Source: Mycobacterium scrofulaceum (GTDB lineage Bacteria > Actinomycetota > Actinomycetes > Mycobacteriales > Mycobacteriaceae). Taken from it: a stretch of DNA of 43,899 bases. Location: positions 1 to 43,899 of the forward strand of contig NZ_MVIJ01000045.1 of assembly GCF_002086735.1 (NCBI RefSeq), given 5' to 3'. Of this stretch, positions 8,401 through 15,649 are shown piece after piece; within the stretch, counting starts at the first letter, position 1; each line of letters opens with the position of its first letter. A model generated the notes under the pieces. It was not told the DNA's origin. It worked only from the letters and a program-made list of their open reading frames with translations, and made no database searches. The translations under genes were made by a program, and so were the position numbers.

Positions 8401-9387
8401 GAGTTGGACGCGATCAGCGTGAAAATCGACGCCTCCATCGCCATTGCGCTGTATCCCGACCATTGCGACCATCCGCAGGAACTGTTGAACCGGGCCGAGG
8501 CGACGATTCCGCACGCGAAGTCGGCCCTCAGCAGGATCGCGGTGTACGAGTCCGGCTTCGAGATGGATCGCGACCACGACCCCAACCTCGTCGGGGAGTT
8601 GCGCGCCGCGCTGATCGACGGCGACCAGTTGACCGTGCATTACCAGCCCAAGGTCAACGCGACCGACGGAAGCGTCCACAGCGTCGAGGCGCTGCTGCGC
8701 TGGCAGCACCCCGACCGCGGGCTGCTGCTGCCGGAGGAGTTCCTGCCGGCCGCCGAACGTGCCGGCTTGATGCGGACGCTGGCCAACCGCACCATCAACC
8801 TCACGCTCGAGCAGGTCCGGTCGTGGCGTGACCAGGGCATTCCGCTGACGGTCGCCGTGAACCTGTCGACCACGAACCTGCTCGACCTCGACCTCGCGGT
8901 CACCATCGAGCGACTGCTGCGGACCCACGGCTTACCCCCCGACGCCTTGATCGTCGAGATCACCGAGAGCGCCCTCGTGGATTCGGACCGGTCCCGCAAC
9001 ACCGTCGCCGCTCTGCAGCTTCTCGGCGTTCGCATCTCGCTGGACGACTACGGCACCGGATGGTCCTCGCTGGCGCGCCTGCAGGACGTCTCGGTCGACG
9101 AGCTCAAACTCGACAGGCGATTCGTGGCGCGGCTGGCCCAGGACCCACGGTCGGTCGCCATCGTGCAGTCCACCGTGGATCTGGCGCAGAACCTGGGCGC
9201 CGACCTGGTCGCCGAGGGGGTCGAAGACGAAGTCACCCTGACCGCGCTGCGGCGTTACGGCTGCACGATCACCCAGGGTTTCGTGCACAGCCCGCCGCTG
9301 CCGCCCGAAGACCTGCGGCGCTGGGTCACCGCCAGGACCGCCACCGCGGGCCGCGTCGATTCCGAGCGGTCGGCACTGACGGACTGA
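5446..9387 (+). CDS. Twin-module membrane GGDEF-GGDEF-EAL cyclic-di-GMP protein
   Basis: A 1313-residue membrane protein expected to make and degrade cyclic-di-GMP. Order: membrane region 1 (about 20-325, eight or so helices); GGDEF-1 (about 335-500); a hydrophilic linker; membrane region 2 (about 563-860); GGDEF-2 (about 868-1035); EAL (about 1045-1295). GGDEF-1 looks active: DSLTGLANR (341-349), DLDNFK (376-381), GGDEF (418-422). It has no RxxD inhibitory site; DDKC occupies that place. GGDEF-2 looks inactive: NLDKLR replaces DLDxFK and SDEEF (953-957) replaces GGDEF, yet it keeps RRDD (944-947) as an RxxD I-site. The EAL domain keeps E1081, N1139, E1171, D1200/D1201, K1221, E1257 and Q1277, so phosphodiesterase activity is likely. 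The membrane regions resemble each other (an acidic-PF-R-D pattern), suggesting duplication of a sensor-cyclase module. GGAG lies 5 nt before the ATG. It converges on the luciferase-like gene with 3 nt between. Confidence 0.93.
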   Translation: MKPWAEKPWRWFRLPPRLGWSVVGAYAVAAALVIASSMAGWKGAYASRPVDEIALAMCLLFAAVCAGYAARFASPRHRYGWLALVMALLGWAAGEVIWSVYDVRPELAHATHPAASEIVLLLWPFGAFTSLVLLSRFSRHSPRRLVLDGLIVATSLFVVSWVFVLDQQLRHDSESRATTVAEIFNDVVLLTTAILMLSRGRPGDEPSRNLLAGGVATISISDIAMVFKSGIGSYQVSDLVDLGRVGGLGMLALAALSSVYEPLVPFSRDDEIRSRTRLWLPYLPLLVAAAVGLGHAVGLMAHGPLLAALGILVAAVLVRQFVVLMENQSLLSEVAREAFRDSLTGLANRAYFLDRLEQAVARQSCDIAPIAVLCLDLDNFKAVNDALGHPAGDELLVRVAGRLTATLGDDKCVIARLGGDEFAVVIEGPIEESHAAAHRVLEAFHAPILVDGVPIPVRPSVGYTVATASSDCSVEQLLRHADLAMYTAKREGGQCVRTFVPDLPLSYSFPAARAAESPPTVTEAGTDPLLRRAGDAATSIPAQRQAQRPAHRQEGVDGVRWPPTTIRIVLAVLTIGVVSFAVTSALAPNASHSVFFAKSLYSALNLLAAGLIAVRAYRLKADRLAWSLIAAGMALSALGDVVYAVWVPSAQSPSVADPEYLAFYPFVYAGILLLMRSSLKRVPMPIRIDSLVCALAVAALAAALHAGPMHAAAARVPATVLVGLVYPWGDLVLLALAVSMLPILGWRSEFRWGFLVVGLVGFAVADTAYLFQTSAGSYRVGSPLDALWPASSLLVAIASWARWSSAAPAQRRGLGSYAVPVTCTIVALGVAILGHDSRLASTLAALSLVAVAARFSVTFRDVSLLAESHLQAMTDKLTTLPNRRSLATALTELSASASNARGPSHRALLLLNLDKLREINQSVGRHFGDELLWHIANRLVHSVRRDDLLARVSDEEFAILLGEGSDLVAARAQAGRLLEGMRIPFELDAISVKIDASIAIALYPDHCDHPQELLNRAEATIPHAKSALSRIAVYESGFEMDRDHDPNLVGELRAALIDGDQLTVHYQPKVNATDGSVHSVEALLRWQHPDRGLLLPEEFLPAAERAGLMRTLANRTINLTLEQVRSWRDQGIPLTVAVNLSTTNLLDLDLAVTIERLLRTHGLPPDALIVEITESALVDSDRSRNTVAALQLLGVRISLDDYGTGWSSLARLQDVSVDELKLDRRFVARLAQDPRSVAIVQSTVDLAQNLGADLVAEGVEDEVTLTALRRYGCTITQGFVHSPPLPPEDLRRWVTARTATAGRVDSERSALTD

Positions 9388-9390
9388 CCG

Positions 9391-10419
9391 TCAGAACAAC
9401 TCCTTGGCGAGCAATTCCAGGGTGGCCACCCGCGCCGGCGCGGTGGACGGGGCCGTGCCGCGGCGCGCGGAGGCCACCGGGTTGACCATCACCTCGTCCA
9501 CGTCGAACCGTCGGGCGAGCTCCCGCACCTGTTCGGCGGCCTCGGCCGGCGTACCCAGGACCGCACGCCGCAGCCCGCTCTCCACGATGTGCTGCTGCGG
9601 CGTCAGCTCCGCACGTTCGGCCTCCTCGACCAGCGGCACCGGCCCGAGCGGTTGCCCGGTGCGCAGCTTTGCCATCATCTGCAGATTGGGCAGCATCAAA
9701 GCCGTTGCCTCGTCACGAGTTTCGGCGACCGCTGCGTTCACCGTCAGGAACGTCAGGGGTTCGGGCGTCAGGGAGCTGGGCCGGAAGCGGGAGCGGTAGA
9801 CCTCGAGCGCCTCTTCGGTTCCGTGGCCGGAGAAGTGATGCGCGAACACGTACGGCAGCCCCTTGGCGGCGGCCAAGTGCGCTGAGTACATCGACGAGCC
9901 GAGCAGCCACAGCCGCGGTTCGCCGGCGGCGGCCGGGGTGGCCTTGAGCCGGTAGTCGCCCGAGCGCAGCGGCACCACCACGCCGCGCGCGCTCATCAGC
10001 GCCGCCACGTCGTCGAGGTATTCCGGGAACTTCTCGATGTCTTCGTCGCCGCGGCTGGCGCGCAGGGCGTACGACGTGACCGGGTCGGAGCCGGGCGCTC
10101 GGCCGATGCCCAGGTCGATGCGGCCCGGGGCGGCGGCCTCCAGCAGCGCGAATTGCTCGGCCACCGCCAGCGGCGCGTGATTGGGCAGCATGACGCCGCC
10201 GGACCCGAGGCGCAGCTGCGAGGTTTGCGCGGCCAGATAGGCGATCAGGACCGGCGGGCTGGTCGCGCCGACGGACGGCATGTTGTGGTGCTCGGCGACC
10301 CAGTAGCGCGTGAAACCGAGCCGGTCCGCGGCCTGCGCCAGCCGCACGGTCGCCGCGAGCGCATCGCCGGTCGTCTGGTCCGTGCGCACCGGGACGAGAT
10401 CAAGGACGGAAAGACGCAC
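9391..10419 (-). CDS. Luciferase-like flavin monooxygenase (MsnO8/LLM type)
   Basis: A 342-residue enzyme of the bacterial luciferase-like superfamily, expected to use reduced FMN (or F420 in some mycobacterial members) with oxygen or a cofactor-linked substrate that cannot be predicted. Recognisable blocks are SVLDLVPVR at the N-terminus, the WVAEHHNMPSV segment, LGSGGVMLPNHAPL, and IDLGIGRAPGSD. The GTG at 10419 is chosen because homologues begin MRLSVLDL; the longer start at 10476 would lie inside a strong hairpin. No good ribosome-binding site is visible. It follows the udgB/FAD operon on the same strand but is separated from it by that hairpin. Confidence 0.85.
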   Translation of the reverse strand: MRLSVLDLVPVRTDQTTGDALAATVRLAQAADRLGFTRYWVAEHHNMPSVGATSPPVLIAYLAAQTSQLRLGSGGVMLPNHAPLAVAEQFALLEAAAPGRIDLGIGRAPGSDPVTSYALRASRGDEDIEKFPEYLDDVAALMSARGVVVPLRSGDYRLKATPAAAGEPRLWLLGSSMYSAHLAAAKGLPYVFAHHFSGHGTEEALEVYRSRFRPSSLTPEPLTFLTVNAAVAETRDEATALMLPNLQMMAKLRTGQPLGPVPLVEEAERAELTPQQHIVESGLRRAVLGTPAEAAEQVRELARRFDVDEVMVNPVASARRGTAPSTAPARVATLELLAKELF

Positions 10420-10465
10420 GCAGGCGTCAACGCCGGAGCCCGCGCGAACGTTCCCGGCCTTCTCG

Positions 10466-10523
10466 CGAGCAGACACAAAATCGCACGCCCGCCCGGCCTA
10501 TCGGGTGATTTTGCGTCTGCTCG
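10466..10523 (-). terminator. 17-bp stem hairpin between FAD monooxygenase and LLM genes
   Basis: CGAGCAGACACAAAATC (10466-10482) and the complement of CGAGCAGACGCAAAATC (10507-10523) form a 17-bp inverted repeat with one mismatch, which becomes a G-U pair in minus-strand RNA. The loop is 24 nt. It starts 12 nt after the stop of the FAD gene, the place for a terminator, but there is no following U-tract. The A/T-rich core lies inside the stem. It could also be a copy of a dispersed intergenic repeat. Confidence 0.65.
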
Positions 10524-10535
10524 GCCGAAGGACTG

Positions 10536-11654
10536 TCAGTAATCCTTCAGCGTGATCGAGCTGACGATGCGGTCGAAGACCTCCTGCGGTATCGGCGCCC
10601 CGCCCGGGATGTTGTCGACGACCAGCCATTGATTGCGCTTGACGTAGTCGTTGAACTCCTTGTGATAGTTCGCGAAACCGAGCTCGTAGTCGTCACCCGC
10701 GGCGGCGAGTTCGCCGGCCAGGATGTAGGCGCCCAGCAGCGCCACGCTGGTGCCCTGACCCGACAACGGCGAGCAGCAATATGCTGCGTCGCCGACCAGC
10801 GCGACCCTGCCCTGCGACCAGCGGTCCATCTTGATCTGCGACATCTCGTCGAAGTAGAAATCCGGCGCGCCGCGCAGGTATTGCAGCAGTTGGGGCCGCA
10901 CCCAGCCGTCGTCGGCCATCCGCCGCTCCAACTCGGCGAACTGCGCCTCGGTGTCGCGGTAGTCGATCCGCAAATCGGTGTCCATGAAACCCAACATGGC
11001 CCGGGCCTCGGTGTTGTTGCGGGCGCTGTAGACACCGGCCATCGAGTGATCCCCGTAGTGCCAGGTCTGCCAGTAGTCCAGGTCCAGGAAATTGGGCACG
11101 GTGAAGATCGCCGCGTGGGTGCCCAGCCTTTCGATGAATTGCTCCTCGGCGCCGAACACCAACCCGCGCACGTTGGAGTGCAGTCCGTCGGCACCGATGA
11201 CCAGGTCGAAGCTGCGTGCGGGGGCGCGCTGGAACGTCACGTGCACGGCGGCGCCGTCGTCGTCCAGGCCGGTGATGGTGTCGTCGAAGAGGTATTGGGC
11301 CGTCCATTGGCTTGCGCCGTAGAGCAATTCGACCAGGTCATCGCGCAAGAGCTCGACGTCGGGACTATCGATGGGCCCGCCGGTCGGCGTGGCCTCGGTG
11401 TCGCGCGACAGTTCGTTACCGTCGCGGTCGACGACGGAGGCGCCGCGGATTTGCGTCTTTCGTTTCTGGGCGGCGGCCAGCAGCCCCATGCGTTCCAGCA
11501 CCCCCAGCGCCGGGCCGCGCACGTCGATCGCCTGACCGCCCGGCCGCGGCCCGGGGTGTCGCTCCACCACGGTGACCGAATAGCCGTGCCGCCCAAGCCA
11601 ATAAGCCGCCGTCGCACCGGCCACGCTGGCGCCGGACACCAGAACGTCAGTCAC
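10536..11654 (-). CDS. FAD-dependent aromatic-hydroxylase-type monooxygenase (Rv1260-like)
   Basis: A 372-residue flavoprotein of the p-hydroxybenzoate hydroxylase fold, the same length as Rv1260 as I recall it. The N-terminal dinucleotide motif is VSGASVAGATAAYWL (7-21), with acidic VVERH ending the second strand. The DG motif appears as DLVIGADGLHS, and the second FAD motif as RVALVGDAAYCCSPLSGQG. The substrate is unknown; TetX-like or geranylgeranyl-reductase-like roles cannot be excluded. The ATG overlaps the udgB stop by 4 nt (ATGA, 11651-11654), so the two genes are translationally coupled. No signal peptide. Confidence 0.9.
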   Translation of the reverse strand: MTDVLVSGASVAGATAAYWLGRHGYSVTVVERHPGPRPGGQAIDVRGPALGVLERMGLLAAAQKRKTQIRGASVVDRDGNELSRDTEATPTGGPIDSPDVELLRDDLVELLYGASQWTAQYLFDDTITGLDDDGAAVHVTFQRAPARSFDLVIGADGLHSNVRGLVFGAEEQFIERLGTHAAIFTVPNFLDLDYWQTWHYGDHSMAGVYSARNNTEARAMLGFMDTDLRIDYRDTEAQFAELERRMADDGWVRPQLLQYLRGAPDFYFDEMSQIKMDRWSQGRVALVGDAAYCCSPLSGQGTSVALLGAYILAGELAAAGDDYELGFANYHKEFNDYVKRNQWLVVDNIPGGAPIPQEVFDRIVSSITLKDY

Positions 11655-12463
11655 TTGATCCCTGCCAGCCTTTTCGCGTCGCGGAAAACGTCGTCGAGCA
11701 TTGCTGGTGTCAACCTACCGGTAAACATGTTTTGCTGGCTCGGGTGGTAGCAGCCGAGTAACCGCACTCCGGGCGCGAATTGCGCGACCACCCCGTGGCC
11801 GAACCGCGGTTTGCGCATCGCGGACGCGCCCGGCAGCCGCAGCGCGATTTGCCAGGCGAACCCGCCCAACGCCACGATCGTGCGCACGTGCCCGGACACC
11901 AGCCGCCATTCGGCCTCCAGCCACGGCCAGCAGGTGTCACGCTCCAGCGGTGTCGGGGCATTGGCCGGAGGCGCGCACCGCACCGGTGCCACGATGCGAA
12001 CCTGCCTCGCGCGCAACCCATCCGCGGCGTCCACGCTGGTCGGTTGATTCACCAGCCCGGCGCGGTGCAGCGCCGCGTAGAGCTGATCGCCGGATCGGTC
12101 GCCGGTGAACATGCGTCCGGTCCGGTTGGCGCCGTGCGCGGCGGGCGCCAACCCGACGATCAACAGCCGGGGCCGCTCCGACCCGAAGCCCGGCACCGGC
12201 CGGCCCCAATACGGCTGGTCGGCGAAGGCGCGGCGCTTGAGGACGGCGACGTCCTCGCGCCAGTCGACGAGCCTCGGGCACGCGCGGCAGACGCTGACCA
12301 GGGCGTCGAGTTCGGGTATCGACGTGGTCGCGCGGGCCAGCGCGGCCGCCTGTGCGGCGTCGGCGGCCGCGGCGGTCTGCGGGGTCGCCGGATCGCCCGG
12401 CCATCCGGTCCCGGGCACCACGGGAGAATCGAACGGCTGACCGGTACGCGGGTGGACAAGCAC
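11651..12463 (-). CDS. udgB: Type-5 uracil-DNA glycosylase UdgB
   Basis: Excises uracil, and in this family also hypoxanthine and ethenocytosine, from double-stranded DNA. Counting from the GTG at 12463 the protein has 270 residues. Four cysteines placed for a 4Fe-4S cluster are C59 and C62 (VCRACPRL), C163 (VRCAPP) and C178. Motif A is GLAPAAHGANRTGRMFTGD (104-122), which lacks a polar catalytic Asp/Asn near its start as expected for family 5, and motif B is HPSQQN (240-245). The frame is open to 12610, but a start there would overlap the divergent tap gene and run through its promoter region, so the GTG before LVHPRTG is preferred; this start is uncertain. Matches Rv1259. Confidence 0.92.
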   Translation of the reverse strand: MLVHPRTGQPFDSPVVPGTGWPGDPATPQTAAAADAAQAAALARATTSIPELDALVSVCRACPRLVDWREDVAVLKRRAFADQPYWGRPVPGFGSERPRLLIVGLAPAAHGANRTGRMFTGDRSGDQLYAALHRAGLVNQPTSVDAADGLRARQVRIVAPVRCAPPANAPTPLERDTCWPWLEAEWRLVSGHVRTIVALGGFAWQIALRLPGASAMRKPRFGHGVVAQFAPGVRLLGCYHPSQQNMFTGRLTPAMLDDVFRDAKRLAGIK

Positions 12464-12505
12464 ATGAACATCCTGCAGTCGGCCGGTGGTCGACGGCCGA
12501 ACGCC

Positions 12506-12546
12506 CCGAATATTCGGTGGTCGCGCGGCGGGCCAGCGGCTACATT
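12506..12546 (+). promoter_or_regulatory. Palindrome and -10 box in the udgB/tap divergent region
   Basis: CCGAATATTCGG (12506-12517) is a perfect 12-bp palindrome in the short space between the divergent udgB and tap starts. TACATT (12541-12546) fits a -10 box for tap, which would place the transcription start about 8-10 nt before the ATG at 12562. The palindrome would then cover the -35 region of tap and could act on either gene. Confidence 0.45.
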
Positions 12547-12561
12547 CTCCCCGGGATACCC

Positions 12562-13815
12562 ATGAGCCATCCGAGCCGCGGCCCGGCGTTTCTGATCCTG
12601 TCCGCCACACTGCTGGCGACGACGGGTACCGGCATTTCGATCATCGCGTTCCCCTGGCTGGCGCTGCAGCACCATGACCGCGCACGCGACGCGTCGATCG
12701 TGGCCGCCGCCATGACGCTCCCGTTGGTGCTGTCCACGCTGGTCGCCGGCACCGCGGTCGACTTTTTCGGGCGTCGCCTGATTTCGCTGGTTTCCGATTC
12801 CCTGTCCTGTGCGGCGGTGGCCGCCGTCCCGCTGACCGCCCGGCTGTTCGGTGTGGACGCGATCAACGTCGCCGAGCTGGCGGTGCTGGCCTTCTGCGCG
12901 GCCGCGTTCGACCCGGCCGGGACGACGGCGCGGCAGTCGATGCTGCCGGAGGCCGCCGCGCGCGCGGGCTGGTCGCTGGACCGCACCAACAGTGTCTACG
13001 AGGCCATCCTCAACCTGGCGTACATCGTGGGCCCGGGCATCGGCGGCCTGATGATCGCCACGGTCGGCGGCGTGAACACGATGTGGGTCACGGCGGGTTG
13101 CTTCGGTGCGTCCCTGTTGGCGATTGGCGCGCTGCGGCTCGAGGGCGCCGGCAAGCCGTACCATGCAAACCGACCCGAGGGGTTGATGTCCGGCATCGCC
13201 GAAGGGCTGCGGTTCGTCTGGAACCTGCGGGTGCTGCGAACGCTCGGCCTGATCGACCTGGCCGTGACCGCCCTTTATCTGCCGATGGAAAGCGTGCTGT
13301 TCCCAAAGTATTTCGCCGACCGGCATCAGCCCGCACAGCTGGGTTGGGCGCTGATGGCGCTCGGGGTCGGCGGCGTCGCGGGCGCGCTGGGCTACGCGGT
13401 GCTGTCGAGACACACCCGCCGGCGGACGGCCGTGCTGACGGCGACCCTCACCTTCGGCGCGGCGACGGTGGGCATCGCCTTCCTGCCGCCGCTGCCGGTG
13501 ATCCTGCTGCTGTGCGCGGTGACCGGCCTGGTGTACGGGCCGATCCAGCCCATCTACAACTACGTCATGCAGACCCGCGCGCCGCACCGATTGCGCGGCC
13601 GGGTGGTCGGGGTGATGACCGGCCTGATGTACGCCGCGGGGCCGTTGGGATTGCTGGTGGCCGGCCCGCTCGCCGATGCCGGCGGGTTGACGGTCACATT
13701 CCTCGCCTTGGCGGTGCCGATCCTGCTGATCGGGCTGATCGCCGTGCGGCTGCCGTCGCTGCGCGAATTGGACCGCGCGCCAGAGTTCGAAGCGCCCCGG
13801 CATTCGCCGCTGTGA
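12562..13815 (+). CDS. tap: Tap-type MFS multidrug efflux pump
   Basis: A 417-residue major facilitator with about 12 membrane helices, close in length to M. tuberculosis Tap (Rv1258c, 419). The family exports tetracycline, aminoglycosides and other drugs by proton antiport. The motif-A-like loop between helices 2 and 3 is visible as DFFGRRLISLV, and RLRGRVVGVMTG lies in the second half. The ATG at 12562 is chosen because the hydrophobic first helix (FLILSATLLATTGTG) follows directly. M. tuberculosis tap is known to be controlled by WhiB7; I do not see the AT-rich WhiB7 site next to the -35 region here, only a palindrome. Divergent from udgB. Confidence 0.9.
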   Translation: MSHPSRGPAFLILSATLLATTGTGISIIAFPWLALQHHDRARDASIVAAAMTLPLVLSTLVAGTAVDFFGRRLISLVSDSLSCAAVAAVPLTARLFGVDAINVAELAVLAFCAAAFDPAGTTARQSMLPEAAARAGWSLDRTNSVYEAILNLAYIVGPGIGGLMIATVGGVNTMWVTAGCFGASLLAIGALRLEGAGKPYHANRPEGLMSGIAEGLRFVWNLRVLRTLGLIDLAVTALYLPMESVLFPKYFADRHQPAQLGWALMALGVGGVAGALGYAVLSRHTRRRTAVLTATLTFGAATVGIAFLPPLPVILLLCAVTGLVYGPIQPIYNYVMQTRAPHRLRGRVVGVMTGLMYAAGPLGLLVAGPLADAGGLTVTFLALAVPILLIGLIAVRLPSLRELDRAPEFEAPRHSPL

Positions 13816-13842
13816 TTCGTCAGTCACCGAGGATTCTGCGCC

Positions 13843-14170
13843 TTACTGTTCGAATTCCTCGTCGGTGAGCAGTCCCCGCCGAGCATCGGGTCCTGTTGGG
13901 TCTGCGCCGCCCGCATCGCGCCGCGCGCCTGCTGTGGCGTCTCGGCTCGGTGCCGCGTCATCTCCTCGCGAAACGTGGCGGGATCGGCAATGGCTTGGCG
14001 GAGAACATCGGTCATCGTCATGCCGATCACCTGAGCGCCCGCCAGGTCGGGGCGGGCCGCGGTCACGGCGTCGATCTCCACATCGGCCGTGGCGCCCGGC
14101 CGGTGGTCGGGTTGAACGCGGCCGTGATCCTCGGGGTGGCACCAGCGGCAAGATCGCTATACAGCGCTGG
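13843..14170 (-). pseudogene. Frameshifted remnant ending in a SHOCT-like motif
   Basis: Three reading frames on the minus strand join into one plausible protein if two single-base shifts are allowed. A first part reads LYSDLAAGATPRITAAFNP (about 14170-14105). After a shift near 14090 it continues ADVEIDAVTAARPDLAGAQ and then MTMTDVLRQAIADPATF through TPQQARG to QDPMLGG. After a shift in the GGCGGGGA run at about 13871-13878 it ends GLLTDEEFEQ and a TAA (13843-13845). The last segment is the hallmark of a SHOCT domain (G-hydrophobic-T-x-E-E-F). One missing G in the homopolymer would restore the second joint, so a sequencing error is possible there. Function unknown. The region is the only one over 300 nt without an intact gene. 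Confidence 0.5.
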
Positions 14171-14190
14171 CGGGCTCGTAGGATCGGGTC

Positions 14191-15558
14191 GTGAATGCTG
14201 ATGTCCTGGCGAGCCTGATCGCCGACCTTCCCGACGGGATGGTGGTCACCGACCCGACCGTCACCGAGGGCTATCGCCAGGACCGCGCCTTCGACCCGTC
14301 CGCCGGCAAGCCCTTGGCGGTGGTCCGACCGCGGTGCACCGAGGACGTGCAGGCGGTGCTGCGCTGGGCCTGTGCGCACGGAGTGCCGGTCGTGACCCGG
14401 GGAGCCGGCAGCGGCCTGTCCGGCGGGGCGACGGCGCTGGACAACGGCATCGTGCTGTCGACGGAGAAGATGCGCGACATCACCGTCGACCCCGTCACCC
14501 GCACCGCGGTGTGCCAGCCCGGTTTGTTCAACGCCGAGGTCAAGGAGGCCGCCGCCGAGCACGGCCTGTGGTACCCGCCCGACCCGTCGTCGTTCGAGAT
14601 CTGCAGCATCGGCGGCAACATCGCCACCAACGCCGGCGGCCTGTGTTGTGTGAAGTACGGCGTCACCACCGACTACGTGCTGGGCATGCAGGTGGTGCTG
14701 GCCGACGGTACGGCGGTCCGGCTCGGCGGCCCCCGTTTGAAGGACGTGGCCGGGCTTTCGCTGACCAAGCTCTTCGTCGGCAGCGAAGGCACCCTGGGCG
14801 TCGTCACCGAGGTCACGCTGCGCCTGGTGCCCAAGCAGAACGCATCCAGCATCGTCGTGGCCTCCTTCGCAACCGTCGAGGCGGCCGTCGATGCGGTTCT
14901 CGGGGTCACCGCGCGGCTGCGCCCGTCCATGCTGGAGTTCATGGACGCGGTGGCCATCAACGCCGTCGAGGACACCCTGCGCATGGACCTGGACCGCGGG
15001 GCGGCCGCCATGCTGGTGGCCGGCTCCGACGAACGGGGGCGCGCGGGCTCACAAGACGCCGAGATCATGGCCGCCGTGTTCGCGGAATGCGGTGCGGTGG
15101 AGGTGTTTTCGACCGATGACCCCGACGAGGGCGAGGCTTTCGTCGCCGCGCGCCGGTTCTGCATTCCCGCGGTCGAGGCGAAGGGGTCGCTGCTACTCGA
15201 GGATGTCGGGGTGCCGCTGCCGGCGCTGGGCCGGTTGGTCACCGGCATCGCGGACATCGCGGCCGAACGCGACCTGACCATCTCGGTCATCGCCCACGCC
15301 GGCGACGGCAACACGCACCCGTTGATCGTGTACGACCCCGCGGACGCCGCGATGACGGAGCGGGCCCATCTCGCCTTCGGCGAGATCATGGACCTGGCCG
15401 TGGGACTCGGCGGCACGATCACCGGCGAGCACGGCGTCGGCCGGCTGAAGCGGCCGTGGCTGGCCGGCTATCTCGGGCCCGAGGTGATGGATCTCAACCG
15501 GCGCATCAAGCAGGCCCTGGACCCCCAGGGCATCCTGAACCCCGGCGCCGGCATCTAG
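14191..15558 (+). CDS. FAD-linked oxidase, glycolate/D-lactate dehydrogenase type (Rv1257c-like)
   Basis: A 455-residue flavoenzyme of the VAO/PCMH family, likely oxidising a 2-hydroxy acid. The N-terminal FAD domain carries TRGAGSGLSGGATAL (about 69-83) and the SIGGNIATNAGGL block (about 140-152), then VGSEGTLGVVTEV. The C-terminal cap has VIAHAGDGNTHPL and the end motif ITGEHGVGRLKRPWL, typical of GlcD and D-lactate dehydrogenases. It matches Rv1257c in place and length. The start is the GTG at 14191, within the sequence GTCGTGAATGCTG, without a clear Shine-Dalgarno, so the mRNA may be leaderless. It is followed by tandem hairpin repeats and probably forms its own transcript. Confidence 0.88.
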   Translation: MNADVLASLIADLPDGMVVTDPTVTEGYRQDRAFDPSAGKPLAVVRPRCTEDVQAVLRWACAHGVPVVTRGAGSGLSGGATALDNGIVLSTEKMRDITVDPVTRTAVCQPGLFNAEVKEAAAEHGLWYPPDPSSFEICSIGGNIATNAGGLCCVKYGVTTDYVLGMQVVLADGTAVRLGGPRLKDVAGLSLTKLFVGSEGTLGVVTEVTLRLVPKQNASSIVVASFATVEAAVDAVLGVTARLRPSMLEFMDAVAINAVEDTLRMDLDRGAAAMLVAGSDERGRAGSQDAEIMAAVFAECGAVEVFSTDDPDEGEAFVAARRFCIPAVEAKGSLLLEDVGVPLPALGRLVTGIADIAAERDLTISVIAHAGDGNTHPLIVYDPADAAMTERAHLAFGEIMDLAVGLGGTITGEHGVGRLKRPWLAGYLGPEVMDLNRRIKQALDPQGILNPGAGI

Positions 15559-15570
15559 TTCCGTTCCTGC

Positions 15571-15630
15571 CCGAGCGCCCGGCCGGCCGGGCACCTGCTG
15601 CCGAGCGCCCGGCCAGCCGGGCACTGAGGC
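15571..15630 (+). terminator. Tandem 30-bp repeats, each a GC hairpin
   Basis: Two 30-bp units (15571-15600 and 15601-15630) begin with CCGAGCGCCCGGCC and share 23 of the first 24 bases. Each contains an inverted repeat (CCCGGCCGGCCGGG and CCCGGCCAGCCGGG). A third, weaker copy of the core (CCGGGCCGGCCG) follows at about 15632-15643. The position 12 nt after the FAD-linked oxidase stop fits a duplicated terminator without a U-tract. Confidence 0.6.
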
Positions 15631-15649
15631 ACCGGGCCGGCCGCGGGCA

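Noticed and set aside
10420..10476. An upstream GTG at 10476 for the luciferase-like gene
   Set aside because: It lies within the 17-bp hairpin and adds residues not seen in the family.
12480..12561. A WhiB7 site upstream of tap
   Set aside because: No AT-rich tract lies next to a -35 box; only a palindrome and a -10 box were seen.
12464..12610. The longest possible start for udgB
   Set aside because: It would overlap the tap start and run through the tap promoter; family similarity begins at LVHPRTG.
12160..13827. A 555-codon open frame opposite tap running into udgB
   Set aside because: Antisense shadow of tap that ends in an out-of-frame part of udgB.
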